From contig JAOVVO010000042.1 of NCBI GenBank assembly GCA_028564675.1, positions 77,001-141,000 of the forward strand: a DNA stretch of 64,000 nucleotides, read 5' to 3'. The position numbers and the translations under genes are program-made. The notes beneath the pieces were generated by a model, which was not told where the DNA came from, did not search any database, and saw nothing but the letters and a program-made list of their open reading frames with translations. Numbering within the stretch: position 1 is the first letter of the stretch; each line of letters starts with the position of its first letter. Source of the DNA: Onchocerca lupi (lineage: Eukaryota > Nematoda > Chromadorea > Rhabditida > Onchocercidae). This document shows, in pieces, positions 25,040 to 36,690 of the stretch.

Positions 25040-28000
25040 CAGTCAGAGTAAGCTAAGTAAATTTTTCACTGAATGAAATCGTTAGACTGTGGATAGAAAT
25101 GCATTCTACCTGTAAATATGCTTTTTGATTGCTTTGACTGACGTCAAAAGATAATAAAATACAGAAAAACGATATATCAATATGGCACTAAATTTGAAGT
25201 CATTTAATATTATATATTGCATTATATGTGTTCTATAATATTATATATCTAATGCATTCCTTATTATACCAACATCACAGCATTTACTTCCAGCATTCCA
25301 AAAGCAAGAGAATCTTACCGATAATGCGTCACGGATTGAATAGGCATATACAGTCTATAAATCTGTAAACAATTTTACATTTAACACTGAACAGAGATGT
25401 CGGGAGAGTTGGCTTGGTTTGCGGCACAAACGAATCTTTGGTGAGAAAAGGTTTTACAATTGGATGGAAGATTCCTTCTTCCTAAATAATACAAACAATT
25501 ATCGACGAATATCTTGGATATTTTGTGATCAGTTATCTTGGATATATCCAAGATAACTGATCACAGGATTATTCTTTCTTTGTTGCTAATAGAACAGAAT
25601 AGTTGTCCAAGATTGCCGATTGATTGTTGTTGTAGAAAACGCTGACTGTTGAAGCTGATATACATAGCCAAGAATTTGTGTCCAAGAATCCGTAGACTTG
25701 AATGATCCTTCTCCTAAGCCCGATCCTTATATATCCTTCCGGGATCCTTCCTTCTTTCCTGATCTCCAAGTTGTCCCTCTTAACTGGTCGATCTTCTCTT
25801 GTTTCCCTATTAATCCAAGCATTTTGGCTTCAATCGTGCACATCGTTTCGGCGTGAAACATATTTATCCTTTGTTATGAAATATGTTCCCCCTTTCGATG
25901 ATGAATCTGATTACAGCTTTAGCGGGAAAAACATGTTTATCCCTTTGTTTAGTTTTTCGGAGGGGAACATGGTTTACCGACTTGTTGGTCCATTTGAAAC
26001 TACGCGCTTCTTAAAATTTATCATTCCTTGTTTACACTAATTATAATTTTCAGATTTTTCCCACAAGAGAAGGAAGGATAATTTGTAATGAGTTACAAGA
26101 TGGTTTTAAAAATAACTGTCGCAAATAGACTTACAAGCAAGTGATGACATTAAAGAAATGAATGCAGAAATGCATCAATCATCGTGCTCCTCTGCAAAGC
26201 ACGCACACAACAGTCATCGCGCTTCTCTGCAGTGCACGCAGACAGCAGTGCATGCTGCATATGCGAGTATATGCAATAATTTATTCAATTTGCAGACGCC
26301 CTTAATTCCTACAATGCAAACACGTACAAACTCACCGCTTAATCTGAAAATTGTCAGCATAATTCCACTTGAAACGGTGGTACTGTTTTTTACAATTGTT
26401 ATTGCTCTCTATCATCCCCTTAACTTTTTCTTTCTCTTCCTTAACATCGATCATTTCCCAATTACTATATCTATCTGTCGAAAATTCTTCAGTCGTCTAT
26501 CAAGCACTATATTATATATATCAAACAATCGGTACCTCCTCCGTAATTAGCACGCTTTCTCCGGCACTACAACTCTCCGTATTCCTTTAAATCCCTACTG
26601 TTTCTACCGTATTCTCTCAAATCCCTATAGTTTCCAATTGCACGCAGACAATTCTATGTTGCATGCTCGTTGCATGTAGCGAGGACTGAGATGAAATATC
26701 TGAGAGTGAGACGTGACGAATTGCACGAGCATACTATCAGATGTACTGCGGACATTCATCATTTTCCGTTAACCGGTAAATATCGTGATAATAAGTGGCT
26801 GGAGGAAGTGTCTTATTCTTCAGAATTCAAGCCACAGGGCTTTAAAAGTAAAATCTGAAATATAAGATCCAAAGTATCTAAAATATTTCATTTGAAATAT
26901 AAAACAAGTATTCGGAAGCCGAGAATTGTAATTAGTTATCCAAGAAAAAATCAACCATATCACCCATAAAATCCAAAAGAAGATCTCTTTTCTAGTTGAT
27001 GAACTTCAAATCTCAGAAATGCTAAAAGCCTCATACTATTTGCAAAATCATAATTCCAGTGATATTCGCATGATGATGCCAATAGTTAGAAAATGAGGCT
27101 ATTATTTAGTTTATTGCAAAAGATATACTCTTATCTAAAATGTACATTTCATGATTGCTTTTATGTATATAAAATGGCATATATTTTTCAATCGGTTTTT
27201 GGGATTGTTAGCAAGTAACAAAATGATTAAATTTGATCTTACAATGCCTGAAAATTGGCGCGAAAAACAGATAAATTCGTGAAATTTCGTAAAATTTAAT
27301 TAAAATATCTAAAAATCATACTGATGTAGACGAGAGCATGAAGTTATGTTGTTATCCATATATTTTGTAAAATAGATAAAAAATTGTATAACATGGTGAT
27401 AATGTAATGTTTAGTACGAAGGCAAATGTTATAAATGAGTTAACTTCGAATTCGAAAACGTATTCAACGATAGAATGAATAAGTATGGAATATGAAGATT
27501 ACCATATTATTACCCATGTGTATAAGTGATGAAATGAAATTAAAAAAGAATTAGAAAGTAGAAATTTGCAAAAGTTTTGCTTTGGAAAAGAAGACTAAAG
27601 TTCTAAAGTTTCCAATAGATCGATCTTTTCTCTCGTTCTCTCTCCTCCTCTATTCATTTCTTTAACGGTAAAAAGTTTTCATAGAAGGAACATTAGCATG
27701 AGTAAGCAGTATTGAAAAGAGATGAATTACATATGAAATGGGGAAATATTTCTTTAAAACGGTAGCGAAAGTTCTGCATTGAAGTCTACTGTGATAGAAA
27801 TGGATGGTCGGAACCATCAAAAGTATTGAATAATGGAAGAATGAAGGGATTTGTAAATATTTTAATTTCAAATCAGCAGCAAAATTTGTATAAGAGATGT
27901 CGGATACAGCTGATCAAAGCTGTTGATGTGAAGAAAGCGGAGCAAGAGATATTGCTCGACGCGGGAATTAATGCTGTAAAATGCATATCAACTGTCAAAG

Positions 28001-28649
28001 TTGACACAAAAATGCTAGTAAAAAAATCTTTTGAGAAAGGAATCTTGATGAAATCATTCATAAAAATGAAGAAAGCATTCATCTATTTCACAGTTTAAAT
28101 CATTTCTATCAAAATATTGAATGAGAAATTTTAAGCTTAATCATAAAGATAAATTTCCATTTGAGAAAGCGTCACCACTGAATGAAGCAATCCATATTAA
28201 ATTGATTACATACTTTCGGATCAAAAAAGATAATATTGCGTCAATTAGTATGTAAAAAAATAAAGGATTAATTCCGTAATAAGAGAGTGAAATTAAGATC
28301 AATTTCTTTTCCACATGAATTTGCATGATGTTAGCAGCAGTACTTACTCACCGATAGTATGGAATAGTGCTAATCAATGTTAATTAATAAAACATTTCTC
28401 TTTAATCCACACATGATCCGATGATATTAGAATGATCTAGAAATAGATTAACGGAATAAATTCATTTCATATTTTTAACAAAAATATATTTTCCGAAATT
28501 TCTGAAAGTTAAATAAAATAAAAACTTCAAAATACAGTTATAATGAAGGAAAATACTTGTTGCCCTATACTGATAATTATTCATTGCCATGAGTTTTCAA
28601 ACAATAAAAAATAAAATGACTGCAATTAGAATTTATTACAGCTTAGTCA
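25040..28649. other. gene-poor stretch with unexplained open frames
   Basis: No gene I can name. The stretch 25380-26860 is less AT-rich than its surroundings and holds open frames at 25702-26040 and 26158-26550 on +. These may be old transposon sequence. A short open frame at 27826-28098 on + looks more protein-like but matches nothing I know. The rest is AT-rich. Confidence 0.45.
25524..25565. repeat. 42-bp perfect palindrome
   Basis: TGTGATCAGTTATCTTGGATA is followed directly by its exact reverse complement, with no spacer. The sequence ATCTTGGATA also occurs once more just upstream (25511-25520). Confidence 0.95.
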
Positions 28650-28915
28650 TCTATTAAAAAAAAAAAAAAAAAAGCAAAAAAACGTGAGGTTTCTACTACC
28701 CCGAACGGATCTCCGGAAATTCTCCACCGATTCTTTTCAAATTTTCACACAAACTTTTGTTCCAGTATGGCATCATTTTCATTTAGAGTACTTACTTTTT
28801 TTCACGCATCACGTGCGTGACAACTAAAAGTAAGCGAGGGGACGGGTTCACTGATTCCATCTTCCTTTTTTTCACTCATTCTCCTTCTTCCTCTCATTCC
28901 TCTTTCTTTCGTTTT
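28650..28915 (+). mobile_element. 5' end fragment of a Helitron
   Basis: Begins A|TCTATT and then matches the 5' subterminal region of the Helitrons at 30450 and 57983. Shared landmarks are the CCCCGAACGGATCT block, the TTCTCCACCGATT block, TACTTACTTTTTTTCACG, GTGACAACTAAAAGT and a pyrimidine-rich CTTCCT/CTCATT tract. No matching 3' end (hairpin plus CTAG) is seen downstream, so it is a truncated copy. Confidence 0.7.
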
Positions 28916-28920
28916 TTTTC

Positions 28921-29165
28921 CTTAATAATAATAATAACTGATAATAATAATTAACAATAATTAACAATAACTAATAATGACTGATTATAATCAATAACAA
29001 TCAATAATGACTAACAATAACAATAATAATCAATATTAATTAATGACAATTAATAATAATTAATATTAATCAATAACAATTAATAATAATAATTTATATA
29101 AATGAAAATGAATAATAATAACAGACAATGACAAATGATAAATAATAATTTATGGTAAATAAAGA
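28921..29165. repeat. AATAAT-rich low-complexity tract
   Basis: About 240 bases made almost only of AATAAT, AACAAT and ATTAAT words. A similar tract sits inside the 57983-58964 Helitron (about 58660-58710), so it may belong to the same element. Confidence 0.75.
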
Positions 29166-30449
29166 CTATAAAAACATTTAATATGCTAAATTCACTCTAT
29201 AGAGGAAACTTCGTATCGATTTTTTCTCTAGGTATTAACGTACCACAGGGAAGATATAGGACAAATTTAATAATAAACATTATATATAGAAGAATTTTGA
29301 TGAAATATTAAAATACATATTATGAAATTAAAAAATATATAATAGGGAAAAAGGAAAAAATTTTATAACAAAAAGTAAAAAAAAAAAAAAAACAAGCCTC
29401 TTTTTGAAAGATGTCTTGAACTTATATTACCATCGTTCTGATCATTAATAGTTTTCGTTCATCCCATCAGTAATACACTTCTGAAAGCAATAGATAAAAA
29501 TTATAAATAAAAATAATATTTGAAATAGTAAACAATATTCAAAAACAATAAATAATGTTAATAAATAATTGTCCAATCAATTACAAAATACGCAGCAAAT
29601 CATTTTTTTTTTTTCTGGGTAAATTAAATGTAAAACAACAAGTAATATAATCAAATAAAGCAAAAAGCTAAAAAAAAAAATGGAAAAAATTAGATTTCAT
29701 AAAAAGCTGAAAAATAAGAAGTCGAAAAAAATTAAATTCCGCATTTATTCTTTATTTAAGTAATATGAAAGTACTAATATAAGCATGAATAAAAATTAAA
29801 CTGCGAAATTATCAGAATTATTTATTACATTCAATGTTTAAAACATACTCTAACAAAATGCCTTAAAATTGAGCTTATTTACAGTCGGCTGATATCTGTG
29901 CATGCCTACTGTTGGCGTTTGCGTGCATATATTTCGTGTACGTAACTTATGTGAGATTTCATGTATGTATGTCTGGTCACGCGTATGTGAATGTATGTGT
30001 GTTTAGGTGTACATTTATATCCCTCCGCCCACATGTGAACAGTAAAAGATGTACGAATGTTAAGAATGACTAAGCATCATGGCAAGCAATGCATTGTATA
30101 TTGAGCAGAGGAGACGACAAATTTTTGATCAACTCATCATCCGATCCCCAGTACAGCTTGCGCTTCCCACGTTCTCCTATGTTTTCATCTCTTTCATGTA
30201 AATAATTATTTGTATACACATATATAGTAGCAGAGAAGTATGGGTTTTTAAGGGGTTTTTGGTTTTTTTGCATTTGAATTGAAACTTTTGAAATTAAATA
30301 AAATTTTGTTTCTTGATCATACCTTAATAAGTTGAGAATTAAATAAAATTTATCTCTCGCTTATAAATCAAAATATTTGAAACTAAATAGAATTCATTTT
30401 TTGGTTCTAAATCGAAAAATAAGAAATAGCAATAAATAATACTGAATAA
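29166..30449. other. no gene supported; one open frame on -
   Basis: AT-rich, with a TATG/TGTG-rich patch at about 29930-30010. An open frame on the minus strand (about 30080-30190, ending LLNIQCIACHDA) has coding-like codon use but only a weak acceptor, and I do not recognise it. Confidence 0.4.
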
Positions 30450-30689
30450 TCTATATAAATAAGAATTTGATTGCTACCTGTTACCCCGAACGGATCTTCA
30501 GAAGTTCTCCATCAATTGCTTGCAGATTTTGACACAACCTTGTATTCCAATAGGCCATCATTTTTATATAGACGTACTTACTTTTTTTCACGTGTCCGTC
30601 CATGACAGCTAAAAGAAGCGAAGGGGTGGGGTTTATTGACTCCGCCTTCCTTTCTTCTCTCATTTTTCTTTCTCCCATTTCTCTTTCTC

Positions 30690-33290
30690 CCTCTTTCTTG
30701 AATATGCCTCGTTGTCCGTCGACTGGTTCTCCTCCGTTGCGTCGTTCAACTGATTTTCTATTGGCGGTCCATGTGTAATACACTTTTATATTCGGAAGTA
30801 GGTTCTTCCGAATGTAATAGTGTTTTCGCAAATGCGTCATTTTGACATAATGTGAAGAAAGCAGTTAATGTTGTGGCTGGTGCATTCAGAACTATTTGTT
30901 GCACATTTGCAACTGTGAAATAAGTGCGTTGTCCATTTTCTAGATCTACTGTTAAGTAAATAATAGCTGGATTTCGTTCATGCATGAGTAGAGAAAAAAT
31001 TCGCCATGCAGCTTCATTGCTGTTCATTTCAGGCTGATGTGATGTGATTTCATCGATAGGTAATACCGCATTCCTACCACTCCTTTATTGGTTGCACGCC
31101 AGAAACAATAACGTCGCTGCCTTCATTCACTTATTTATAAATGTGTTTGACCGATCTAACGGAGTTACAATATTCCATGTTAATGTGCGCTTTGTATGTT
31201 TTTAATAGCAAAGGCGAATATGGAACAACTCACTGGTTATCTATTTCGATGTCACCATTTTGCATTTTCATGGTTGCTAATTTACCGCCATCTTCTGCTG
31301 ATCTTCTGTATAAAGGATATCCATCGCTTCCTGTAGCTGTGTTAGATATTAATGATCGAGGATATCGTTTGGAGCATTTTCCTCTATCATGCATGTTAAA
31401 TTTGGATTTAGTGTACTGCAAGGTTCATGTATCATATTTCTCATCACAACTTCATACAAATCCTTATCGACGTCGGCATCGAGTATTTCAGCGCACATTG
31501 CATGGTCGATTTCGTTTGAAGCGATTTTGTCGTAAAGCCAGATTAATATCTGTGCATGTGGCAATCCTATCTTTTGCATTTCACTGAATGCATCAGCAGC
31601 GCACAGATCCAAATACTCCATGTTTTACCATGCAATCCATCAGCGATTTCAGCTTCTATATGGGAATATGTGCTGTGATGACATGCCTATGTATTGGCAA
31701 TTGCCTAGGAAGTAAGAGATTCTGCACATCCCTAGCTGGATATCATGTGATTGTACTGAATAGGTCGCCCGTAATGGCGAACATACGCAATTGCATGTTG
31801 AGCATACTCATGCATTTTACGTGGGCTGTCGCGAATTCGATATCGCGAAACTCCCATCAAAAGCCAAATCCTCATTGTGTAATCAGTGTTGTAAATCATT
31901 TAACATCTTCCTTTCCCATGCTTTTTCCTTTTTTGGTAATCTTTTACACCGGAATTGCCTTTTGCTGTCAATCACTTCCAATACACGACTAAATTCACAT
32001 CATTGTTCAATTTCACATCCAAATCTTCTCGTTGGATTTTGTTTACAATGCTTATTGTATTTTAGCCTTAACAGCTTCCCATGATTAATTAACCCATTCC
32101 CATGCACTTGTCGGAAAAAACCGAAATAACTGTATCGTAAAAATTTGAATTTAAATTGTGATCATTTGATGTAATAGTGAACGGTTATTAACTATTCACA
32201 TGATCATTCTTTTTTGACATTGTCAATCAATTGTTACGATTTCATCATCTTCGCGCGCTTTTCTTTGTTTAGTTTATTACATAAATCCTGATATCCTTTC
32301 TTTGTGTCAAAGGATATCTATCTCACATGCTCATTAACCTTGTGACCTTGTTACAATGCTTGTAATATATATTGGCTCTTTACGGCTATCTATGTAGCCA
32401 CACCTACTTCCTTCACAGTATATAAAGAGAGGATTTTCTTATAAGGATACTTTATACTTCATACTTTCTACGCTTGTATCGACGCCATCATCTCTTTCGA
32501 ATCCTTTCTCCCGATATTCTTTGTACTGTGGTCGACAATAAATTATCGATATATTGGACTTGTTTTGTGGTTTACAATAAAATTTTTAACTAGTCGTACG
32601 CTCACAATACGCTACGCGACAAAGGATATACTTAAGTGATTTTTGTTACGAAGTATTCCTTTTTTTTCTAATACAAATCAACTATTTATATCTCGCAAAA
32701 AAAATTCGCGACAGCACTTGAGTTTTTAACAATTTCCGGTGATTAAACCACTCCCATCTCTAACTATATAAATTTTGTTGTATTAAAAAAATAACTGTCT
32801 TCTTCAAAATAAAAATCTTACAATTCCGTGTGAACTCCACAATTCAACCCTACAATTCAATCTACTCCAACTCCACTACAAAATTCAATTCAACTCGCTT
32901 GGATTCACTGGCGGTATTAACTATTGATCGGCATCGCTCACCAATTCAGAAATTATCCACGACATGGACTGTCTGCATATGAAGGTGGCTGTGATTTACA
33001 ACTGCATTTCGCAAATAAATGAATTCTTCAGAGCGAAGCTTAGTTTGATTCGAACGGATGAATATCAAATATTCGTCTTTCACTTGAAAGTTGACATAAA
33101 TTATGTTATTATGATTTCTGCGCCGAACGACGTCATTTGGAAGCACGAGTTGTATGTTCTGATTTTAGATTCGGCGATATATCTGGCAAGCAAAGTTTTT
33201 AATGGCTCTGATGGTTCTTCAACAGGTAGTTTAATTTTTCCGGCGGCACAGCACATTCCTTTCGTATTATAAGCCGGACTTTGCATGATC
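30690..33290 (-). pseudogene. broken Helitron Rep/helicase gene fragment
   Basis: The minus strand carries family landmarks of the Helitron replication initiator in order: an N-terminal MCCAAGKIKLPVEEP and YNSCFQMTSFGAEI piece (about 33101-33290), then SNQTKLRSEEFIYLRNAVVN, PSYADSPR (near 32970), KMHEYA (near 31815), AYVRHYGRP, IGLPHAQILIWL, MIHEPCSTLNPN, KCSKRYPRSLIS and GYPLYRRSAEDGG. These are followed by VVPYSPLLLK, NEAAWRIFSL, NPAIIYLTVDLENGQRTYF, TTLTAFFTLCQ and, in another frame, GEPVDGQRGIFK. Several frameshifts, in-frame stops (for example a Trp codon to TGA just before VVPYSP) and two internal deletions break it. The C-terminal helicase half is absent. It cannot make an active enzyme. 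Confidence 0.9.
31827..32964. mobile_element. solo LTR, 1.14 kb, inserted in Helitron Rep
   Basis: Starts TGTCGCGAATT and ends CCACGACA, a TG...CA pair with inverted ends. It is flanked by TGGGC (31822-31826) and TGGAC (32965-32969), a 5-bp target duplication with one change. Removing it together with one TGGNC copy joins the two sides of the Rep frame as DSPR followed by KMHEYA, the normal family order. It contains a TATATAAAG (about 32418) and AATAAA signals (near 32537), as an LTR should. The GGCGGTATTAACTATTGATC stretch near the end is related to the second LTR, suggesting one retrotransposon group (probably BEL/Pao-like; inference). Confidence 0.85.
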
Positions 33291-33492
33291 GTAAATAATT
33301 TCGTTCTGTTTGTTGCAGTTTCTTTTTTCTTAATGGAAGAGTCGGCTCAGTAAACTACGGACTCAAACAATAATCATAAATGTGCATAATTTCGTTAATG
33401 TTTGCATAGTTTAATTAATGTTTAATTGTTTAGGTTTGGCATTTTTTGAGAAAGTTTGTTTGAAAAGTTTAGTAGCCATAAACTAAATGTAT

Positions 33493-34102
33493 TGTCGCGA
33501 ATTTCCATTTCGCGAAACTCAACAAATCTCAAACTAATAAATAAATAAAAAATAAATTTCTTCCTTTGATTTGTAACCGGATGTTAACAATAATGAATCA
33601 TTTACCTAAATTGCATTCCTTAGATTATTTCTCAAATGTTTTCTCAAGTGTTGTTAGTCATATCCGCTTTCATGCTTATCTGATCCCATGCATGGGAACT
33701 TTTCTCCTCACATCCTGTTACAATGTTTTTATTGTACATATGTAAACGGTACCTTGAGTATGTTAATGAATATCTGCAAGAATGTTGGATAATTATTGTA
33801 ACCCATTCCCATTTCTCAACACATATAAACCCTTCATTTTTGTAAGCTAATATATATTCTCGAGACTTCATTCTTCATTTCATTCCCCTATTCATTCCTC
33901 TTTTGTACCAATAAAGGATTATTACAATCCGGCGTCGATTCAACCACTTCAAGTCTAATCAACACATCTCACCAAAATCAACCCACTCACTCGAGTCAAC
34001 GCAAGTCAACGACTATCAACACTGATCAAGATATTGGTGGTAATATTTGGCGCTTGTCGGACCCCTCAACAACTCAATTCAATTCAATAAAAATTCACGA
34101 CA
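33493..34102. mobile_element. solo LTR, 610 bp, with TGTAT target duplication
   Basis: Starts TGTCGCGAATTTCC and ends AATTCACGACA, so the ends are inverted repeats. TGTAT flanks it exactly on both sides (33488-33492 and 34103-34107). It contains a TATA-like ACATATAAA (about 33819) and CCAATAAAG (about 33910). No internal retrotransposon genes lie beside it. Confidence 0.9.
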
Positions 34103-34549
34103 TGTATCAAAAATTTTAGAACTTAAAGAAGAAAAGGATATATTTTACAAATGATAAATCGGGGAACATTTGAAATGCTTTTATTGGTTTTACATTTCTA
34201 AACAGTCAATAATTTGCCGTGCCATTTGTCGTAATTTTTGGTTCTCAGCGAATTTTCTGTAAAATATCAACCAGTTCCTTTAATTCTGTCTCTAAAGTTT
34301 TTTTTCTGAGAATTTAAATTGATATTGTATAGAAATGTTTTTGAAATTGAGAAAATAAAAATTTTCTATATTTCATTTTAACCCTAAACATTGTAAAGCT
34401 TTTCTTTTTCAGAAGCTTAATCGATATTGTGGAAAATTTTTACAAAGCTATTTTTTTTTACAAGTTGTTGAAATTAAAAAAATTAAGATAGCGCATGATA
34501 AACTACTGCAGTTTCTAGAGGATTATAAATATTTCTAGAGAATTACATA

Positions 34550-34655
34550 TATATAAAGTGAGCATATCTATATAAAAATGATGGCTTATTCAAATATAAG
34601 GTTTTTCAAAATCTGAAAACAATCGGTGGAGAACTTCTTATGATTCCAATGGATA
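34550..34655 (-). repeat. inverted fragment of the Helitron 5' subterminal block
   Basis: The reverse complement of this stretch reads AGTTCTCCACCGATTGTTTT..., then GCCATCATTTTTATATAGA. It aligns with the 5' blocks at 28.7, 30.5 and 58.0 kb but in the opposite direction. The homology ends abruptly near 34650. Confidence 0.7.
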
Positions 34656-36050
34656 AGCCATTTCAATTTAAGAGACTGCAATTCCCAATTCGATAGACAT
34701 TTGCATTCACGATCAACAAATTCAGGGTCAGTTCTTAGAATTGTGCGGTTTAGATCAATGCGTGAAATTTACGAAAAGAGGCAATTCAAGACACAATTTA
34801 ATATTAGAAGTCAAAGAGATAATCCTTAAATTGCTTGAACGAAACATTTGATTATACACTATCATGACCTCGACATTTGTGTGATGCAACTACATTCCCC
34901 ACAAATCAAAAAATAAACGAATCATATTTCTCACAAAGCAAAAAACAAACGAAAAGCTTGAATTACTCGCCTTATTTATTTAAAACATTTGTCTATTCGA
35001 ATGCAACGCGTATGAATATTTCAAATCAATCGATGAATATCTGAAAGCATGCGCATATTCGATTGCAACTTTGTGTCAAGATTTCAAAGCAATAGGTTAA
35101 GGACTTTCCGATATTTAAGATTTTGAATATAGATAATGTGCGTGTTTAAGAACTTACGGAGGTTTAAGATTTTGAACAAACGAACATTGACATTTCCTTT
35201 TATATAGATTAGTTGGAGCCGGACACGCGAAGCGTGGTCGGCCTCCATAGATAGCTGGATCGCCTACGCGGAGCATGGCTGGGCCATCTAGTTTGAAACA
35301 AAATAAGTAGTTCATATTGAATAGACATTTCTACATGGTTTGTTCTACTTCGATAATTGGCCTATAGCTGTGTAGAATTAGAAAACAAAGACTATATGAA
35401 TCATTAAAAGACATGCGCTGAAAAAGGATGATAATTTACTAAATTATTAGCTAATGAAATTAAACGAATAATAGAAATTATAAACTGATGAAATTTCTAT
35501 CTTGACCATGAAACAAATTTATGTTTTCAAAAATTCGAGAGAAATATTACCATCCTCAAAAATATCGAGAGAAATATTACCATTGTTTAGTTGGATTTTT
35601 AGTTATAATGTTTATTTAATAAATGAATAAATTTAGCAGATAATGAATATTATAGTAAATAATTTATTTATCTTGCCATAGGTAATGAACTTAAAATTTA
35701 TTTTTTTTGTCAAATAAGTATGAGCCACAATATACAATGAAATACATTAAGATTAATCTATCTTTATTCATAACTACTGGCACAAAAGTTATCCTTGCTG
35801 TGCTCCGTAAATATTGAAAAAATTTCGAATCGATTTTTATAGAAATGATTTGAATGAGTCCCTCTTCACTGAACAACTGCAGTGGCGCTATCAAATGTTT
35901 GGCTCCTAAAATAAATAGTTTTCGAGAATAAAGACGTAATGTTTATTGTTTGCACTGGAAACTTTACCAAGCATTCTTTTTTCATGCATCGCAATTACAA
36001 AAATATTGTCATGGAAGTAAAAGGATTAGAAGATTTGGCCAGGTCAGAGC

Positions 36051-36690
36051 AAAGGATTGAATCAATGAATGAATTCCTTCAAATGAGAACCGTTGTAATA
36101 GTGGGGTTGTTTACTTCAATGTCACCATAGCAAAACACAGTTTACAATATGTTAATTGCAACGTAAAAATCAAAATTTCGAATATACCAAGTTTTGCATA
36201 TGCTAAGATATTTTTATAATACAATGAAATATTTCGGTTTTTATGACATTTCCGACTGACGAAGATGAATTCTTTCACGGGGAAGAATTCCAGTGCTGTA
36301 TCAAAATTAACTTGTACTTCGTTTTATGGCATTCCTTGTTCGTAGCTTTCTTGTTCGATTTTTTTGCATTAACTTCTTGAACGTTGGTGACTGAAGTTTG
36401 AATTTTCCTCGTCGTTAACTTTTTCTGAATAAACTTTCGGGTAAACTTCTTCAATTAGTTTTGATCGAAGGACGATATCCAAACCCCATTTCGGGCACTA
36501 ATCTGTCGTGAAAGTAAAGGATTGGATCAATGAATGAATTCTCTCAAATAGGAATCCTTGTTATAATGAAGTTACTTACTCCATGTCACCTGGCAACAAC
36601 AATTTACAGTATATCAATTATAGCATAAAAGTCAAAAATATAGCATATACTAAGATATTTCTATAATACAAAGATTTCGGTTTTTCCGAC
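36051..36690. repeat. direct repeat pair, about 465 bp apart
   Basis: The copy at about 36051-36240 (AAAGGATTGAATCAATGAATGAATTC... to TTTCGGTTTTT) is repeated with substitutions at about 36515-36690 (AAAGGATTGGATCAATGAATGAATTC...). Shared words run through both, including CTAAGATATTT and TATAATACAA. The spacing and repeat direction would suit remnants of an LTR pair or a segmental tandem copy; neither is proven. Confidence 0.7.

Larger units (their letters stand above)
30450..35291 (+). mobile_element. composite Helitron, about 4.8 kb
   Basis: The left edge is A|TCTATATAAATAAG at 30450, followed by the family's 5' subterminal block. The right edge is a hairpin-rich GC island (35214-35291) ending CTAG|T, preceded by the same roughly 230-base 3' subterminal sequence seen at 58720-58964. 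Termini TC and CTAG and insertion between A and T are the Helitron signature. Inside lie a broken Rep segment on the opposite strand, two later LTR insertions (31827-32964, 33493-34102) and an inverted piece of the 5' block (34550-34655). Treating all of this as one element is inference. It could also be two adjacent truncated copies. Confidence 0.6.

Noticed and set aside
31588..31992. 134-residue open frame on + (and its neighbour 31141-31587)
   Set aside because: It is the antisense shadow of the Helitron Rep remnant, and its right part runs into the inserted LTR. The minus strand carries the family motifs.
31827..32713. LTR ending at AATTCGCGACA (32703-32713)
   Set aside because: The inverted end fits, but flanks TGGGC and GCACT do not match. 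The end at 32964 gives a near-perfect target duplication and restores the Rep frame.
34568..35291. Separate short Helitron starting at A|TCTATATAAAAATG near 34569
   Set aside because: The sequence there is the reverse complement of the inner part of the family's 5' block, so the TC motif is coincidental and not a true 5' terminus.
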